38,757 nt of DNA from Caulobacteraceae bacterium (GTDB lineage: Bacteria; Pseudomonadota; Alphaproteobacteria; Caulobacterales; Caulobacteraceae). Below the pieces are notes generated by a model that was not told where the DNA came from, ran no database searches, and saw only the letters and a list, made by a program, of their open reading frames with translations. The stretch spans positions 1 through 38,757 of the forward strand of contig CANGRP010000002.1 of NCBI GenBank assembly GCA_947456005.1, in the 5' to 3' direction. A program made the translations under genes and the position numbers. Position 1 is the stretch's first letter; the number at the start of each line of letters is the position of its first letter. Of the stretch, positions 22,977 through 30,242 are shown in pieces.

Positions 22977-23837
22977 ATGAGCCGCAATCCCCAATCCGAG
23001 GCCCTTCAGGACCGCTATGCCGAGAACGGCGGGGTGAAGATCCACTACGTGGTCGGGGGCGAGGGCCCGCTGGTGGTGATGATCCATGGGTTCCCGGATT
23101 ACTGGGCCACATGGAAGCCCCTGATGGGCGCCCTGCAGGCGGCGGGCTACCGCACCGCCGCCCTCGACGGGCGCGGCTACAACCTCTCGGACAAGCCGGA
23201 GGGGGTGGACGCCTACGCCATGCCCCACCTGATCGGCGACGTGGCCGCCGTCATCGCCGCAGAGGGGGTAGTGGACGCCATCGTGGTGGGCCACGACTGG
23301 GGCGCAGCCATCGCCTGGCAGGTGGCCATTCACCGGCCCGACCTGGTCAGCCGGCTGGTCATCATGAGCGTGCCCCATCCCACCGGCTTCGGCCGGGAGA
23401 TGGCCGGCAACACCGAGCAGCAGAAGAACAGCCAGTACGCACGCGACTTCCAGACCCCGGGGTTCGAGAAACACCTCACCGCCGAGGGCCTGGCCGGCTG
23501 GGTGAAGGAACCGGCGGAGCGGAGCGGGTATGTCGAGGCCTTCCGGCGCTCCAGCCTGGCGGGGATGCTGAACTATTACCGGGCCAACTACCCTTCGGGA
23601 GGGGATGGCGCGCCGGCCGTCACCGCGCAGGACCTCCCTCCCATCCAGGCGCCGGTCCTGGTCATCCACGGGATGCAGGACAAGGCCCTGGCGGCGGCCG
23701 GCCACGCCGGGACCTGGGACCACGTGGCCCGGGATACGACCCTGCTGATGATCCCCGACGCCGACCACTTCGTGCAGCACGACGCCGAGGCCCTGGTGAA
23801 CCGCACCGTCCACAGCTGGTTGGCGGATCGCCGCTGA
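22977..23837 (+). CDS. Alpha/beta hydrolase, epoxide hydrolase-like
   Basis: A 286-aa cytosolic hydrolase. The oxyanion motif HGFPDYW (residues 37-43), the nucleophile elbow GHDWGA with Asp107, an acid Asp235 in HGMQD, and catalytic His264 in DADHFVQ form an Asp-His-Asp triad. A lid segment with LNYYRAN (about 198-204) supplies a candidate ring-opening Tyr. The Asp nucleophile with such a lid marks epoxide hydrolases. Fluoroacetate or haloalkane dehalogenases share the Asp but usually lack this Tyr arrangement. ATG 22977 follows GGGAGA with a 6-nt spacer. It would convert an epoxide to a diol, fitting a region with several oxygenases, but no direct partner is adjacent. It ends 7 bp from the convergent PhyH-family gene. 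Confidence 0.92.
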   Translation: MSRNPQSEALQDRYAENGGVKIHYVVGGEGPLVVMIHGFPDYWATWKPLMGALQAAGYRTAALDGRGYNLSDKPEGVDAYAMPHLIGDVAAVIAAEGVVDAIVVGHDWGAAIAWQVAIHRPDLVSRLVIMSVPHPTGFGREMAGNTEQQKNSQYARDFQTPGFEKHLTAEGLAGWVKEPAERSGYVEAFRRSSLAGMLNYYRANYPSGGDGAPAVTAQDLPPIQAPVLVIHGMQDKALAAAGHAGTWDHVARDTTLLMIPDADHFVQHDAEALVNRTVHSWLADRR

Positions 23838-23844
23838 GGCGGGA

Positions 23845-24789
23845 TCAGGCGGTGTTGACGGTATTGGACCGGATGGCGGAGCTGCCGTCGTTTGCAAGGT
23901 CCCTGCGTGTCGCCTCCAGGCTGAGCGGCCCCTTCAGCTGCGCATTGACAAGGTCGATCCCGGCCCGGCGGCTTCCGCGGGCGAGCAGGTAGCGAAGGGA
24001 AATGCGCTCGTGGTCCGCAGCGTCCGGCTGGGTCCCGTGCAGGGTGCAGGCATGCCACATGGCGGCGAAGCCGGCGTCGCCTGTCAGGATGATCTGCCGG
24101 GCGGTCATCTCCTGATCTCGCCCGTCGCCATAGGTCCAAAGACCGCCTTCCCTGCGGACCAGTTGGTGAGGAAAGATCGTCCCGCCGAACCTGTGGGTCC
24201 CTTCGAGCAGGAAGAGCGGCGCGTCCACCTCCGTGACCTTGTGAAGGTAGATGTAGAGGGTCAGGAAATCCGCAGGGCGGTCTGGGTAGTCGATCAGGTC
24301 CTGGTGGAAGTCGATCCCGTAGAAGTAGGTGACATCCCTGTACTCCGGCCGGACATAGGGACCCAGGTTATTGACGGGGTTTCCAAGGATTCGCTTCCTG
24401 AGCCACTCGGGGACAGAGCTCTGCGGAACGCCACAGACAATCTTGCGGTTGAGGATCACGAAGTCCTCACCCAGCACGGCGCCGACGGCCTCGCGGATGG
24501 CCGGAGAGTCTTCCACGAATCCGACCTGGTCGCTGAACCGGTCCAGCAGGTTACGACCGGGCCGGGGACTGACCCCGGTGTACAGGGGATTGGCGTCGAA
24601 CTCCGCTTCACTGAGGAAGAGACGGTGATCGAAGTCCCGATCGTCCCGTATGCTCTGCAGCAGGCGTTGCGCGGCCACGGGGTCCAGCGCCTCGGGAAAC
24701 AGATAGGCGCCCCCGGCCTCGAGGGCCGCGATTGCGGGATTCAGGGGTTCTGTCGGCGAGGACCGGAGGGCGGGTGTGCTCAGAGACAT
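23845..24789 (-). CDS. PhyH-family Fe(II)/2-oxoglutarate dioxygenase
   Basis: A 314-aa protein with the facial triad His162-x-Asp164 in GIDFHQD and a distal His251 in CTLHG, followed by Arg262 in HERISLRY, which can bind 2-oxoglutarate. It differs from the first PhyH protein of the window in having a 60-residue N-terminal extension and a 50-residue C-terminal tail (LKGPLSLEATRRD and onward). ATG 24789 is chosen because GAGGAGG lies 8 nt upstream. An earlier TTG in the same frame is unlikely. The gene start overlaps the end of the DegT aminotransferase by 10 nt, so the two are almost certainly one transcript. With an OGT-like gene upstream, the substrate could be an amino sugar, a nucleotide sugar or a small metabolite in glycan modification. 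That is inference. Confidence 0.88.
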   Translation of the reverse strand: MSLSTPALRSSPTEPLNPAIAALEAGGAYLFPEALDPVAAQRLLQSIRDDRDFDHRLFLSEAEFDANPLYTGVSPRPGRNLLDRFSDQVGFVEDSPAIREAVGAVLGEDFVILNRKIVCGVPQSSVPEWLRKRILGNPVNNLGPYVRPEYRDVTYFYGIDFHQDLIDYPDRPADFLTLYIYLHKVTEVDAPLFLLEGTHRFGGTIFPHQLVRREGGLWTYGDGRDQEMTARQIILTGDAGFAAMWHACTLHGTQPDAADHERISLRYLLARGSRRAGIDLVNAQLKGPLSLEATRRDLANDGSSAIRSNTVNTA

Positions 24790-25913
24790 GTGATGATCCT
24801 CCTCAGGCCGCCGCAAACCCGGTCTACCTCGTGGTCATCCATATCGGATGCAAAGGGTAATCCGAGGCTGGAGCGAGCGAGATCTTCGGTATGGGACAGG
24901 TCCCCCCTGGGACAGTCGCGGAAGGCGTCCGAGGCGTGACAGCCGCGCCCCCACCACGCCCGGGTTTCGATTCCAAGCGTTTCGAGGGCTTCCGCTGCAG
25001 GCGCCGCCCAGGGACCTGGAAGCTGGACGACGCAGACACTGGTCACCCACTGTAAACTCCAGCCCCGCTGGAAGAGGATCCCCGGCTCGAGGGCGAGGCT
25101 GAGGCGCATGCGCTGGCCGACCCTCTGGAAGCTGCGCCGGTCGGCCTCCCATGCGTCCAGAGCGGCGTGTCCGACCGCTGCGGAATACTCGGAAAGCTTC
25201 GCGTTGGTTGCGAGGCCCCGGGCGTTCCGGTCTCCCCGGAAACCGTAGGTCGTGAGTTCCCGGACCCGGTCCGCCAATGCGCCGTCTTCCGTGGCGAGGA
25301 AGCCGCCCTCTCCGATGCCGAGGGCCTTGGTCGCATGGAGGCTCACCACGAGGGGCAGTCTCGCATCCCTCGCCTGATCAAAGGCCGCCGCCGCGTCGAT
25401 CAGGACAGGGACGCCCGTCTCCGCCTGGAACGCCAGCCAGGCGTCGACGTCTGGCATTTGACCGAACGGAGCAACCAGGAGGACGGCCTCAACGGCGCCG
25501 GGCGCGCGGCGAAGCTCCGCCTTGACCCTTTCCGGATCGAGCATCGAGGTCTCCGGGTCGACATCCAGGAACCATGGGGTGAGCCCTGCCTCTGTCACCG
25601 CATGGGCGCTGGCGACAAAGGTCCAGGCGGGCATGGCGCAAAGCCCGCCCTCCCCTGCACCCAGCGCCCGCAGGGTCAGGCTCAGGCCCTGGGTGGCGTT
25701 GACCATTGTGACAACCCGGGTAGGCCCAGCGAACCTGCCGGCGAGGCGATCTTCGAAGCCCCGGAGAAGGGGCCCGAAATTCGAGTACCAACGATTGGCG
25801 TCGATTTGCGAGAGCCAGGGCAGGAGAGCCTGAACTGCGGGCAGCCGGGGGCGGGAGACGGGAAGGCGCGACGCCGTCGGAGCCAGGTTGGTCAAAGTTG
25901 CGGCAAGAACCAA
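24780..25913 (-). CDS. DegT/DnrJ/EryC1/StrS-family PLP aminotransferase
   Basis: A 377-aa PLP enzyme of the sugar aminotransferase group that normally moves an amino group onto a keto sugar-nucleotide. The Schiff-base Lys196 is in the classic S-L-H-A-T-K-A-L-G-I-G-E-G-G context. Asp173 (LIDAAAAF) would hold the pyridine nitrogen. The cofactor-phosphate region MVNATQGLSLTLRALG replaces the more usual SGTxAL and is unusual. The only available start in this frame is TTG at 25913, because an in-frame stop lies 39 bases before it. GAGAGG is 5 nt upstream. Some sequences of this family act on non-sugar substrates, so the sugar role is likely but not sure. It overlaps the PhyH gene by 10 nt and follows the OGT-like gene with a 115-bp gap. 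Confidence 0.85.
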   Translation of the reverse strand: MVLAATLTNLAPTASRLPVSRPRLPAVQALLPWLSQIDANRWYSNFGPLLRGFEDRLAGRFAGPTRVVTMVNATQGLSLTLRALGAGEGGLCAMPAWTFVASAHAVTEAGLTPWFLDVDPETSMLDPERVKAELRRAPGAVEAVLLVAPFGQMPDVDAWLAFQAETGVPVLIDAAAAFDQARDARLPLVVSLHATKALGIGEGGFLATEDGALADRVRELTTYGFRGDRNARGLATNAKLSEYSAAVGHAALDAWEADRRSFQRVGQRMRLSLALEPGILFQRGWSLQWVTSVCVVQLPGPWAAPAAEALETLGIETRAWWGRGCHASDAFRDCPRGDLSHTEDLARSSLGLPFASDMDDHEVDRVCGGLRRIITCL

Positions 25914-25965
25914 TTCGGCCTCTCGGTGCCCGCGTGAATTCCAGCATCACTGTCCAGCGACAGGG

Positions 25966-25973
25966 TTAACCAA
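25966..25973 (-). promoter_or_regulatory. GTTAACC motif upstream of the aminotransferase
   Basis: The core TTAACCAA is flanked by GG and sits 53 bp before the TTG start of the aminotransferase. The palindromic GTTAAC core matches the CtrA half-site style of Caulobacterales (TTAACC). A second full TTAA at the usual spacing was not seen, so this is weak. The rest of the 115-bp gap holds no other element I recognise. Confidence 0.25.
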
Positions 25974-26028
25974 ATATGAAACCGAGGTCGCGCGGCGGGG
26001 CTGCAGAGCGGCGAATGCGGGCGGGGGT

Positions 26029-27708
26029 TCAGCCGGAAGCTGCGTTGGCCCACTGTTCGAACATGCGACGATACTCCGCTTCCAGCCTGCGGGTGAAGCC
26101 GGCCTCGTCCCGGTAGGGTGAAGCCTCAAAGCCGGGCCTGACGCGCTGCCGAAGGGCGTCGAGCGCCTGGTAGTCCGAGGTCAGCTCGAGCGCCCGCACG
26201 ACATAGTCCGGCCAGCTATCCGCCACCAACTCCGGCAATCCACAGGGAAGGACGGCGTAGATTCCGATCCGGGCGTAGAAGTCCGCACCCCGGAGCGTCA
26301 GGACCGGAACGCCATTGGAGATGGCGTCCAGGGAAGTGGTCCCGCCGGGACACGGCGACGGGTCGAGCGCCAGGTCGATGTCCTGGAACTCCTGAAGGTA
26401 TTGTGGGCCCGTACTGTGCGCCCGGAATTCGAGCTGGCCAGGGTCCACGCCAAAAGCGGCGAACCGGGCCTGGGTGGCCCGGCGCAGGGCCGGATCCTCG
26501 AAGTACTTGTACTTGAGCACCAGCCGGTCGGCCGGCCTCTCAAAAAGGATCGCCGACCATGCGGCGATGGTCTCATCGGAAAGCTTGATGGGATTGTTGA
26601 AGCACCCGTAGGTCACATAGCCCTTCTGCAGGGCGGGGGTTGTCGCCACTTCAGGCCTGGCCGGGAGCGGACGGAAGGGGGCCGTGATCGGGCCGATTTC
26701 CCAGATCTTCTCGACGTAAAGATCCTGCTCCTCTCCTGAGACAAGGCCATCCGGATGGAGAACGAAATCAACCTCCCTTATTCCAGTGGTAAATACAAAA
26801 TTGATCCATTGGCACTGTATTGGCGCCGGCTTGAACAGAAGCGCCTCGATCCGGCTTCCGGCTGTGTGTCCCCAAAGTTCAATAATGATATCTATCTTAT
26901 CTTTATTAATTCTCTCCGCCATTTCAAATGAATCGAATTGGCTACAATCGATCATGTTCACATGATTGATTGTGTTCGAGTCTGAATTTATGCCTTGAAC
27001 ATAAACGAAGATCTCGAATTTATCCTGATCGTGAGACTCGAGGACGGGAAGAAAGAACTGGGCCAGCTGTATTCCGGAGATCGCAGGGGCGACGTAACCG
27101 ATCCGGATCTTCCGGTCAGTCTCGCGAGAGTTGCCGAGGGAGAACGGCCGAGCCTTGAGAATGCCCGCCGTGCGGCGCGCCCAGTCGCTGGTCTGTCGCT
27201 TCACGAGCTCGCCACGACCTGGGGCGTGAAAGGTGGGAAACAGAAGGAACTGGGAGATGTTCGGATCGTCGAACAGGTCGCCGCACAGACGGAAGACGTC
27301 CAGCGCCTCCGGGACACGGCCCTGATGCTGCAGGGACAGGCCATACTGGATCAGGGGGCGGACTTTCGGATCATCCAGGTCAATCGCGAAACTGTAGGCG
27401 AGCGTCGCAGCCGACATGACATTTGCCGAGTAGAAGAGATTGCCGGTCTCGAACGCGTAGACCCTGTCCTGCTTCAGTTTAGGGATGTCGACGCCGTTGT
27501 GTTCCAGGATCCGTAAGGCGTGAAGGTTCCTGGCATCCGTCAGGGCCAGCCGGTGCTCGGCCAGCCGTCCTGACCCGAGGAGGGCGGAGGCCAGCCAGTA
27601 GCGCGGCTCGAGGTCCGGAGTGGCCGACGCGACGATATCCGAGAGAATGGGGACAGCCGCCTCCGGATTCCGGCCCCGGATCAGCGAAACGGCCAGATCG
27701 AGAGTCAT
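26029..27708 (-). CDS. SPINDLY/OGT-like (GT41) glycosyltransferase with altered catalytic motif
   Basis: A 559-aa cytosolic protein. Helical TPR-like repeats at the N-terminus (about 1-160) are followed by the two GT-B lobes of the O-GlcNAc transferase family. Family marks are IELWGHTAGSRIEALLFKPAPIQCQWI (about 276-302), FNNPIKLS with Lys375 matching the OGT catalytic lysine, and the donor-binding GGTTSLDA at 455-462. The usual GYVSPDFRxH stretch reads GYVAPAISGIQ (204-214), so the conserved Asp and His are Ala209 and Ile213. It may act on proteins such as flagellin, as TPR-GT41 proteins do in Caulobacter, or be inactive. About 26760-27030 is AT-rich with many rare codons. It is divergent from a methyltransferase and same-strand with the DegT-PhyH pair. 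Confidence 0.87.
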   Translation of the reverse strand: MTLDLAVSLIRGRNPEAAVPILSDIVASATPDLEPRYWLASALLGSGRLAEHRLALTDARNLHALRILEHNGVDIPKLKQDRVYAFETGNLFYSANVMSAATLAYSFAIDLDDPKVRPLIQYGLSLQHQGRVPEALDVFRLCGDLFDDPNISQFLLFPTFHAPGRGELVKRQTSDWARRTAGILKARPFSLGNSRETDRKIRIGYVAPAISGIQLAQFFLPVLESHDQDKFEIFVYVQGINSDSNTINHVNMIDCSQFDSFEMAERINKDKIDIIIELWGHTAGSRIEALLFKPAPIQCQWINFVFTTGIREVDFVLHPDGLVSGEEQDLYVEKIWEIGPITAPFRPLPARPEVATTPALQKGYVTYGCFNNPIKLSDETIAAWSAILFERPADRLVLKYKYFEDPALRRATQARFAAFGVDPGQLEFRAHSTGPQYLQEFQDIDLALDPSPCPGGTTSLDAISNGVPVLTLRGADFYARIGIYAVLPCGLPELVADSWPDYVVRALELTSDYQALDALRQRVRPGFEASPYRDEAGFTRRLEAEYRRMFEQWANAASG

Positions 27709-27786
27709 TGGAGCCCCCTCCTTCCGAGCAACGGAGACCTTGGGTCCCGAGGGGGCTCAGTCGTCGTCGAATCCCCTAAACATGCG

Positions 27787-27794
27787 TTAACCAT
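27787..27794. promoter_or_regulatory. TTAACCAT motif in the OGT/methyltransferase divergent region
   Basis: TTAACCAT, a sequence seen as a CtrA/SciP-type half-site in Caulobacterales, lies in the 131-bp gap between the OGT-like gene and the methyltransferase. It is 46 bp before the methyltransferase GTG. Only the half-site is clear. Confidence 0.25.
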
Positions 27795-27839
27795 AGTCTT
27801 GCGACTGTCAGGCTGGCTATCTCCAACTGCGGTGACCTC

Positions 27840-28976
27840 GTGTCGACATCCGAACTCCTGCCCGGCCGCGTGGACGACTCGCCCGAAAACGGCCTGACCC
27901 TGGTCTTCCCATCAGGCATGGCGGAAGCCCTGCGGTTCGCCCGGCAGACCGCCGCTTCAGGCGGCGCCCTCCTTGGCGCTTCGTCTCTGTCCTATGATCC
28001 CAGTGCCGGAGCCTACTCAGACTGGATCCAGCTCCCTTATGTTCATGAGGACGGGTTCGGACTCGCGCTCGCCGAGGTGATTTCCGCCCGGGGCGTCTCC
28101 CGGATCTGGACTTGCCACCCTGCCGTCGGAAGAGTCCTGCGTGACCTTCTGCCAGGTCTGGCGCCAGGTGTGGACCTGATCGAAGCCCAGGCGGATCAGG
28201 AGGTGATCGCGGACTATCGAAAGCGCCTCGAAGACGCCCGCATGGCGGAGGGGCAGGACTGGTTCCGCCTCGAATTCGGTCGACCCCGCATCAGCGCCAT
28301 TCACAGGGCCGGGCTTGTCCGCCTCGTCGAGAACGTCCCCGGCATGACGGATCTCGACAAGATAGAGGCCCTTATCGAAGTGATGCGGCATGCGCCCAAG
28401 GGCGACATTGTCGAGATCGGCAGTTGGTGGGGCCGCAGCGCGGCCCTGCTCCTGCTGCTCGGACGCCTGTATGGCGTCGGGCCTGTCCTCTGCATTGATC
28501 CTTGGGCGGCCGAGAACTGGGTTCAGGGGGTCCCGGTCCTCGACGGCGCCATCCCCACGGTCGACCCTGACTCCATGGTGAGGATCTTCGAGGCCAACCT
28601 GGCGCCCCTGGCCATGGGCGACCTTAACTACATCCGCGCACCGTCCGGCAAGGCCTTCAGCCTCTACACCCCCGGTTTCCAAACCCAGACGGAGACCTTC
28701 GGCGCGACCCGCTACGAGGGATCGATCGCCCTCCTGCACATCGATGGCAATCACGCCTATGAGGCCGTCGACCTGGACGCCCGACTCTGGATTCCCAAGG
28801 TCCGGGCCGGCGGCTGGATCCTCTTTGACGACTACCTCTGGCCCTTCGGCGATGGACCGCGCCGGGTCGGAGACGCCTTCCTGGATACAGATGCCGCACG
28901 GATCGAGATGTCCTTTGTGATGGGCAAGACACTCTTTGTGAAGTTGAAGGACGATCAGGACGAAGCGGTCGCCTGA
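27840..28976 (+). CDS. SAM-dependent methyltransferase (Methyltransf_24-like) with N-terminal domain
   Basis: A 378-aa cytosolic protein. The C-terminal half carries a class I methyltransferase fold: motif I DIVEIGSWWGRSA near residue 195, CIDPWA on the second strand, and ALLHIDGNHAYEAVDLD followed by GGWILFDDYLW near 300-330, the look of Methyltransf_24 proteins that methylate sugars or other small substrates. The first 140 residues have no recognisable domain and may bind the substrate. The start is GTG with GGTGA 5 nt upstream. No ATG fits better. It is divergent from the OGT-like gene with a shared 131-bp promoter region and is convergent with the next membrane protein. A role in modifying the glycan made by its neighbours is reasonable inference. 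Confidence 0.83.
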   Translation: MSTSELLPGRVDDSPENGLTLVFPSGMAEALRFARQTAASGGALLGASSLSYDPSAGAYSDWIQLPYVHEDGFGLALAEVISARGVSRIWTCHPAVGRVLRDLLPGLAPGVDLIEAQADQEVIADYRKRLEDARMAEGQDWFRLEFGRPRISAIHRAGLVRLVENVPGMTDLDKIEALIEVMRHAPKGDIVEIGSWWGRSAALLLLLGRLYGVGPVLCIDPWAAENWVQGVPVLDGAIPTVDPDSMVRIFEANLAPLAMGDLNYIRAPSGKAFSLYTPGFQTQTETFGATRYEGSIALLHIDGNHAYEAVDLDARLWIPKVRAGGWILFDDYLWPFGDGPRRVGDAFLDTDAARIEMSFVMGKTLFVKLKDDQDEAVA

Positions 28977-28998
28977 GGCTCGGCTTTCCCGGGCCGGG

Positions 28999-29409
28999 TC
29001 AGGCGGGGTCCGATCGCCGGGACTCCAGGAAGAGGCATCGGGACAGCATCAGGTAGAGGCCGATGCAACCCGTGGTCGCTACGGCGATGAGCCAGGGAAC
29101 CGGACGCATCCCTGCGCGTTGGATGCGGGGCAGAAGAAGGCCCCAGGCCAGACCGACGGCCATGAGAAGGTCGAACCAGACCTGGTTGCCCCAGGCGCTC
29201 CGGACATGAGCGTCCCAGACGCCGGCCAGCCCGCCGGCGGCCACGGCGTGCAGGGTCCAGCCCAGGAACAGGACTGACGCCGCCAGCGGCAGGGGCCAGA
29301 GGCGGGCCGGATCGACAACCCGGCGAGGCGCAAGGACCGGCGCGGCGATGGCGGCCAGGAAGAGGGCGGCGGCCACGATGGGAAGCACCGGATAGAGCTG
29401 GGCGAACAT
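28999..29409 (-). CDS. Four-helix membrane protein of unknown function
   Basis: A 136-aa inner-membrane protein with hydrophobic segments at about residues 7-27, 40-60, 79-96 and 104-125 and a short charged C-terminal tail. No known motif is visible. ATG 29409 is preferred because GGAGG lies 5 nt upstream. ATG 29421 in the same frame would place the start inside the first palindrome. It is divergent from the Xre-type regulator operon, and its promoter must lie among the palindromes at 29420-29553. That suggests co-control with the operon on the other side. Similar small membrane proteins often accompany Xre regulators in modules of unknown role. Confidence 0.7.
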   Translation of the reverse strand: MFAQLYPVLPIVAAALFLAAIAAPVLAPRRVVDPARLWPLPLAASVLFLGWTLHAVAAGGLAGVWDAHVRSAWGNQVWFDLLMAVGLAWGLLLPRIQRAGMRPVPWLIAVATTGCIGLYLMLSRCLFLESRRSDPA

Positions 29410-29419
29410 CGACACCTCC

Positions 29420-29463
29420 ATGTAGCGCTCGCTACATGATTGGGATTGTAGGGACCGCTACAA
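29420..29463. promoter_or_regulatory. Pair of TGTAG/CTACA palindromes in front of the divergent membrane protein
   Basis: Two 18-bp inverted repeats share a pattern. One is ATGTAGC-GCTC-GCTACAT (29420-29437) and the other is TTGTAG-GGACCG-CTACAA (29446-29463). Their starts are 26 bp apart. Together they define TGTAG-x-G-xx-CGCTACA. They lie directly upstream of ATG 29409, so a bound protein would block its transcription. The motif differs from the TGTCA sites next door, implying a second regulator. Confidence 0.6.
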
Positions 29464-29478
29464 GCCAGACCTGCGGGT

Positions 29479-29553
29479 ATGTCAGGTTCACTTGACATGG
29501 TCAGGTTAGGGTGACATTATGTCAGGGCAACCTGACATCAGATAGGGTGACAT
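29479..29553 (+). promoter_or_regulatory. Array of TGTCA/TGACA operators before the Xre regulator
   Basis: Three inverted repeats with matching geometry lie in a row. They are ATGTCA-N8-TGACAT (29479-29498), GTCA-N8-TGAC (29500-29515), and the perfect ATGTCAGG-GCAA-CCTGACAT (29519-29538), with centres 19 and 21 bp apart, about two helix turns. A fourth half-site TGACAT (29548-29553) runs into the ATG. Such arrays bind dimeric regulators cooperatively and the protein encoded downstream is the obvious candidate, giving autorepression. Confidence 0.7.
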
Positions 29554-29752
29554 GCACAATCGATTGAGACTCCTCAGGGCGGAGCGCGGCTGGAGCCAGG
29601 CCGAACTGGCCGGCCGCCTCGACGTCTCCCGGCAGGCGGTCAACGCCATCGAGACCGGGAAACACGACCCCTCGCTCAGCCTCGCCTTCCGTATTGCGCG
29701 CCTCTTCGACCTCTCGGTCGAGCAGGTGTTCGCCGATCCACCCCGGGACTGA
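29552..29752 (+). CDS. Small Xre/HTH_3-type regulator
   Basis: A 66-aa DNA-binding protein that is essentially one helix-turn-helix domain. It has RLRLLRAERGWSQAELAGRLDVSRQAVNAIETGKHDPSLSLAFRIARLF, the standard Xre/Cro layout with WSQAELA and SRQAVNAIE recognition helix, ending in EQVFAD. The whole protein is the minimal length for the family and probably acts as a dimer. The ribosome site AGGGTGA overlaps the last operator half-site just before the ATG, so repressor binding there could also interfere with initiation. It heads an apparent operon with the next two genes (gaps of 20 and 26 bp) and is divergent from a membrane gene. It probably represses its own promoter via the palindromes upstream. 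Confidence 0.88.
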   Translation: MHNRLRLLRAERGWSQAELAGRLDVSRQAVNAIETGKHDPSLSLAFRIARLFDLSVEQVFADPPRD

Positions 29753-29772
29753 GGTCCCCCGGAGACAAAGCC

Positions 29773-30216
29773 ATGAACGCCACCGAAACCCCTTTGAGCC
29801 CTGAGGCCGGCCGCCCCGCCGGCGAGGCGCGCGCCCTCCGCCGCCGGCGGATCTACGCCGCCATATTCGTCTTCAGCCTTCTGCTTGGCGTCGCGGTCGG
29901 CGTGAGCATGGGAATGGCCGAGGAAGGCGTGCTGAAGCTCACGCTTGAGAGCGCCTGGGGGCTGGCGGCGGCAGGGGCCCTGCTGATCGCCGGCTTCTCC
30001 GTCTGGTTCTACCGCTGGGTCGACGAGGTCGAGGTTCAGGACAACCTCTGGGCCAACACCGTCGGCCTGCACGTCGGACTCGTCGTCGGCGTTCCCTGGG
30101 CCTTCCTGGCCCACCTTGGCCATGCGCCTCAGGTGAACCTGTCGATCCTGTTCCTGTTCATCGTGGGCTCGACCGCCCTCTACTATACCGCCGTCAAGCT
30201 CTGGCGGCTGTTCTGA
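29773..30216 (+). CDS. Membrane protein in the Xre operon
   Basis: A 147-aa inner-membrane protein with a basic cytoplasmic start (ARALRRRR, residues 19-26) and four hydrophobic helices at about 28-48, 62-80, 95-115 and 121-141. The loop DEVEVQDNLWANT (84-96) between helices 2 and 3 is acidic. No domain is recognised. It shares the leader CCCCCGGAGACA with the following TraB gene, which points to a single transcriptional unit and similar translation. Its neighbour, the Xre regulator, ends 20 bp upstream. In this type of module the regulator often controls a small membrane protein of unknown job. Confidence 0.72.
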   Translation: MNATETPLSPEAGRPAGEARALRRRRIYAAIFVFSLLLGVAVGVSMGMAEEGVLKLTLESAWGLAAAGALLIAGFSVWFYRWVDEVEVQDNLWANTVGLHVGLVVGVPWAFLAHLGHAPQVNLSILFLFIVGSTALYYTAVKLWRLF

Positions 30217-30242
30217 TCCCCCCTTCCCCCGGAGACACGTCC

